32,605 nucleotides of DNA, from assembly GCA_002862135.1 (NCBI GenBank), contig PKCI01000155.1, positions 1-32,605 of the forward strand. The letters run 5' to 3'. The translations under genes and the position numbers were made by a program. How positions within the stretch are numbered: position 1 is the first letter of the stretch; every line of letters begins with the position of its first letter. The notes under the pieces are model-generated. The model had not been told where the DNA came from and made no database searches. It saw only the letters and a program-made list of their open reading frames with translations. This stretch comes from Verrucomicrobiota bacterium (GTDB lineage Bacteria; Verrucomicrobiota; Verrucomicrobiia; Verrucomicrobiales; DEV007). Of this stretch, positions 31,899-32,605 are shown piece after piece.

Positions 31899-32605
31899 AT
31901 GTGTTTCCCCACTGCCCTTCTCGCCACTTGCTTGTTCTGCACGCTTACCGCGTTCGCAGTCACGCCTGAGGAAATCATCGCTGAGATGGAAAAGATCCAG
32001 GGGGAATACGGGATAAAATCCGCTTCCATCGGATTGTGCTTCATTCCTGTCGACGGTGAACCTTCCGATGCCGTAGGTTATCAACCCGACCTCGGCTTGA
32101 TCCCGGCTTCGACAATGAAGGTCGTCACCACGGCGACCGCGAATGAAATCCTGGGGCCGGACTTCCGATTTAAGACGGAACTGCAAACCGCGGGAAAGCT
32201 CGACGAGGAAGGCACGCTCACCGGGCATCTGATCATTCGCGGCGGCGGCGACCCCACCCTTGGATCTTCCAATCTCAGCTCAATTCTCTCGAAGTGGCAG
32301 GCCGCGCTTCGCGAAGCCGGCATCAAAAAGATCGAAGGATCGATCGTGGGTGACGCGACTATCTTTGGCAATCAGCTCATTCCAGACACCTGGCAATACA
32401 ATGACTTCGGCAATTATTACGGAGCCGGCGCCTGCGGCCTGACTTTTCACCAGAACCTCTTCTACTGCTCCTTCCGACCGGGCAATGTTGGCGCTGAAGC
32501 TAGGTTTGTCGGCACCGATCCGGAACTGCCAGAAATTCAATTTATCAATGAAATGCGCACCGGCACCTCCGGAAGCGGTGACCGGGGCTACATCTACGGA
32601 CTCCC
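31899..32605 (+). CDS. dacB: D-alanyl-D-alanine carboxypeptidase/endopeptidase (PBP4, S13), C-terminus cut by window edge
   Basis: The first 235 residues of a PBP4-type enzyme that trims and cuts peptidoglycan cross-links in the periplasm. A signal peptide (1-20, MCFPTALLATCLFCTLTAFA) is followed by the nucleophile motif S71-T-M-K74 in LIPASTMKVV. The inserted domain typical of S13 peptidases begins with LTGHLIIRGGGDPTLGS and continues with IVGDATIFG. The SxN and KTG motifs lie beyond the window. ATG 31899 is preceded at ten bases by GGAGGA. The symbol dacB is by family analogy. Confidence 0.9.
   Translation, partial: MCFPTALLATCLFCTLTAFAVTPEEIIAEMEKIQGEYGIKSASIGLCFIPVDGEPSDAVGYQPDLGLIPASTMKVVTTATANEILGPDFRFKTELQTAGKLDEEGTLTGHLIIRGGGDPTLGSSNLSSILSKWQAALREAGIKKIEGSIVGDATIFGNQLIPDTWQYNDFGNYYGAGACGLTFHQNLFYCSFRPGNVGAEARFVGTDPELPEIQFINEMRTGTSGSGDRGYIYGL

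Overview
The window is about 56% GC by eye, gene-dense and purely chromosomal in character. I see no rRNA, tRNA, CRISPR array, insertion sequence or phage gene. The gene content suggests a free-living, probably aquatic Gram-negative member of the PVC group, most likely Verrucomicrobiota. Supporting signs are a DUF6807 (PmoA-like) secreted protein, a type I sulfatase, a DUF3500 protein, an ECF sigma operon with a small membrane partner, and many starts without a clear Shine-Dalgarno sequence. This assignment is an inference from family content, not from a marker gene.

Layout. Positions 1-566 hold the start of a leftward DUF6807 gene that runs off the left edge. It is divergent from hflX (710-2035) across a region with a 29-bp direct repeat. 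A leftward glutamine-dependent NAD synthetase (2235-4196) is divergent from pyrD (4339-5379). Leftward accD, comF and a CPBP protease follow (5547-8256). Rightward are a tail-specific protease (8428-10770), a large Ski2-like helicase (10844-13384) and a YlbF-family protein with a Cys-rich tail (13429-13851), closed by a strong terminator. Leftward are bioA and two small orphan genes (13926-16034). Rightward are a sulfatase, metF and a membrane-anchored parvulin (16157-19680).

A leftward block from 25901 to 19677 encodes a DUF3500 protein, a methyltransferase, an alpha/beta hydrolase, a membrane protein, deoC, an aldehyde dehydrogenase and an HNH protein. DeoC plus the dehydrogenase make a short route from deoxyribose 5-phosphate through acetaldehyde to acetate. 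Rightward are an SDR oxidoreductase and a three-gene ECF sigma operon (26974-28312), whose layout resembles sigma factor, membrane anti-sigma and Spy/CpxP/CnrX-like sensor. The middle gene of that operon carries seven perfect copies of a 9-bp repeat.

Positions 28313-29033 are gene-poor and decayed. The intact 5' end of a SulP transporter gene is joined in frame to the 3' end of a PQQ-like beta-propeller gene, which has its own frameshift. The window closes with leftward ispD and yqeY, rightward DUF3592 and histone-deacetylase-family genes, and the 5' part of a PBP4-type D-Ala-D-Ala carboxypeptidase cut by the right edge.

Most of the window is housekeeping: NAD, pyrimidine, fatty acid, biotin, folate and isoprenoid synthesis, and envelope quality control. 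The parts most worth a second look are the helicase/YlbF pair, the ECF operon with its length-variable linker, and the SulP/beta-propeller junction.
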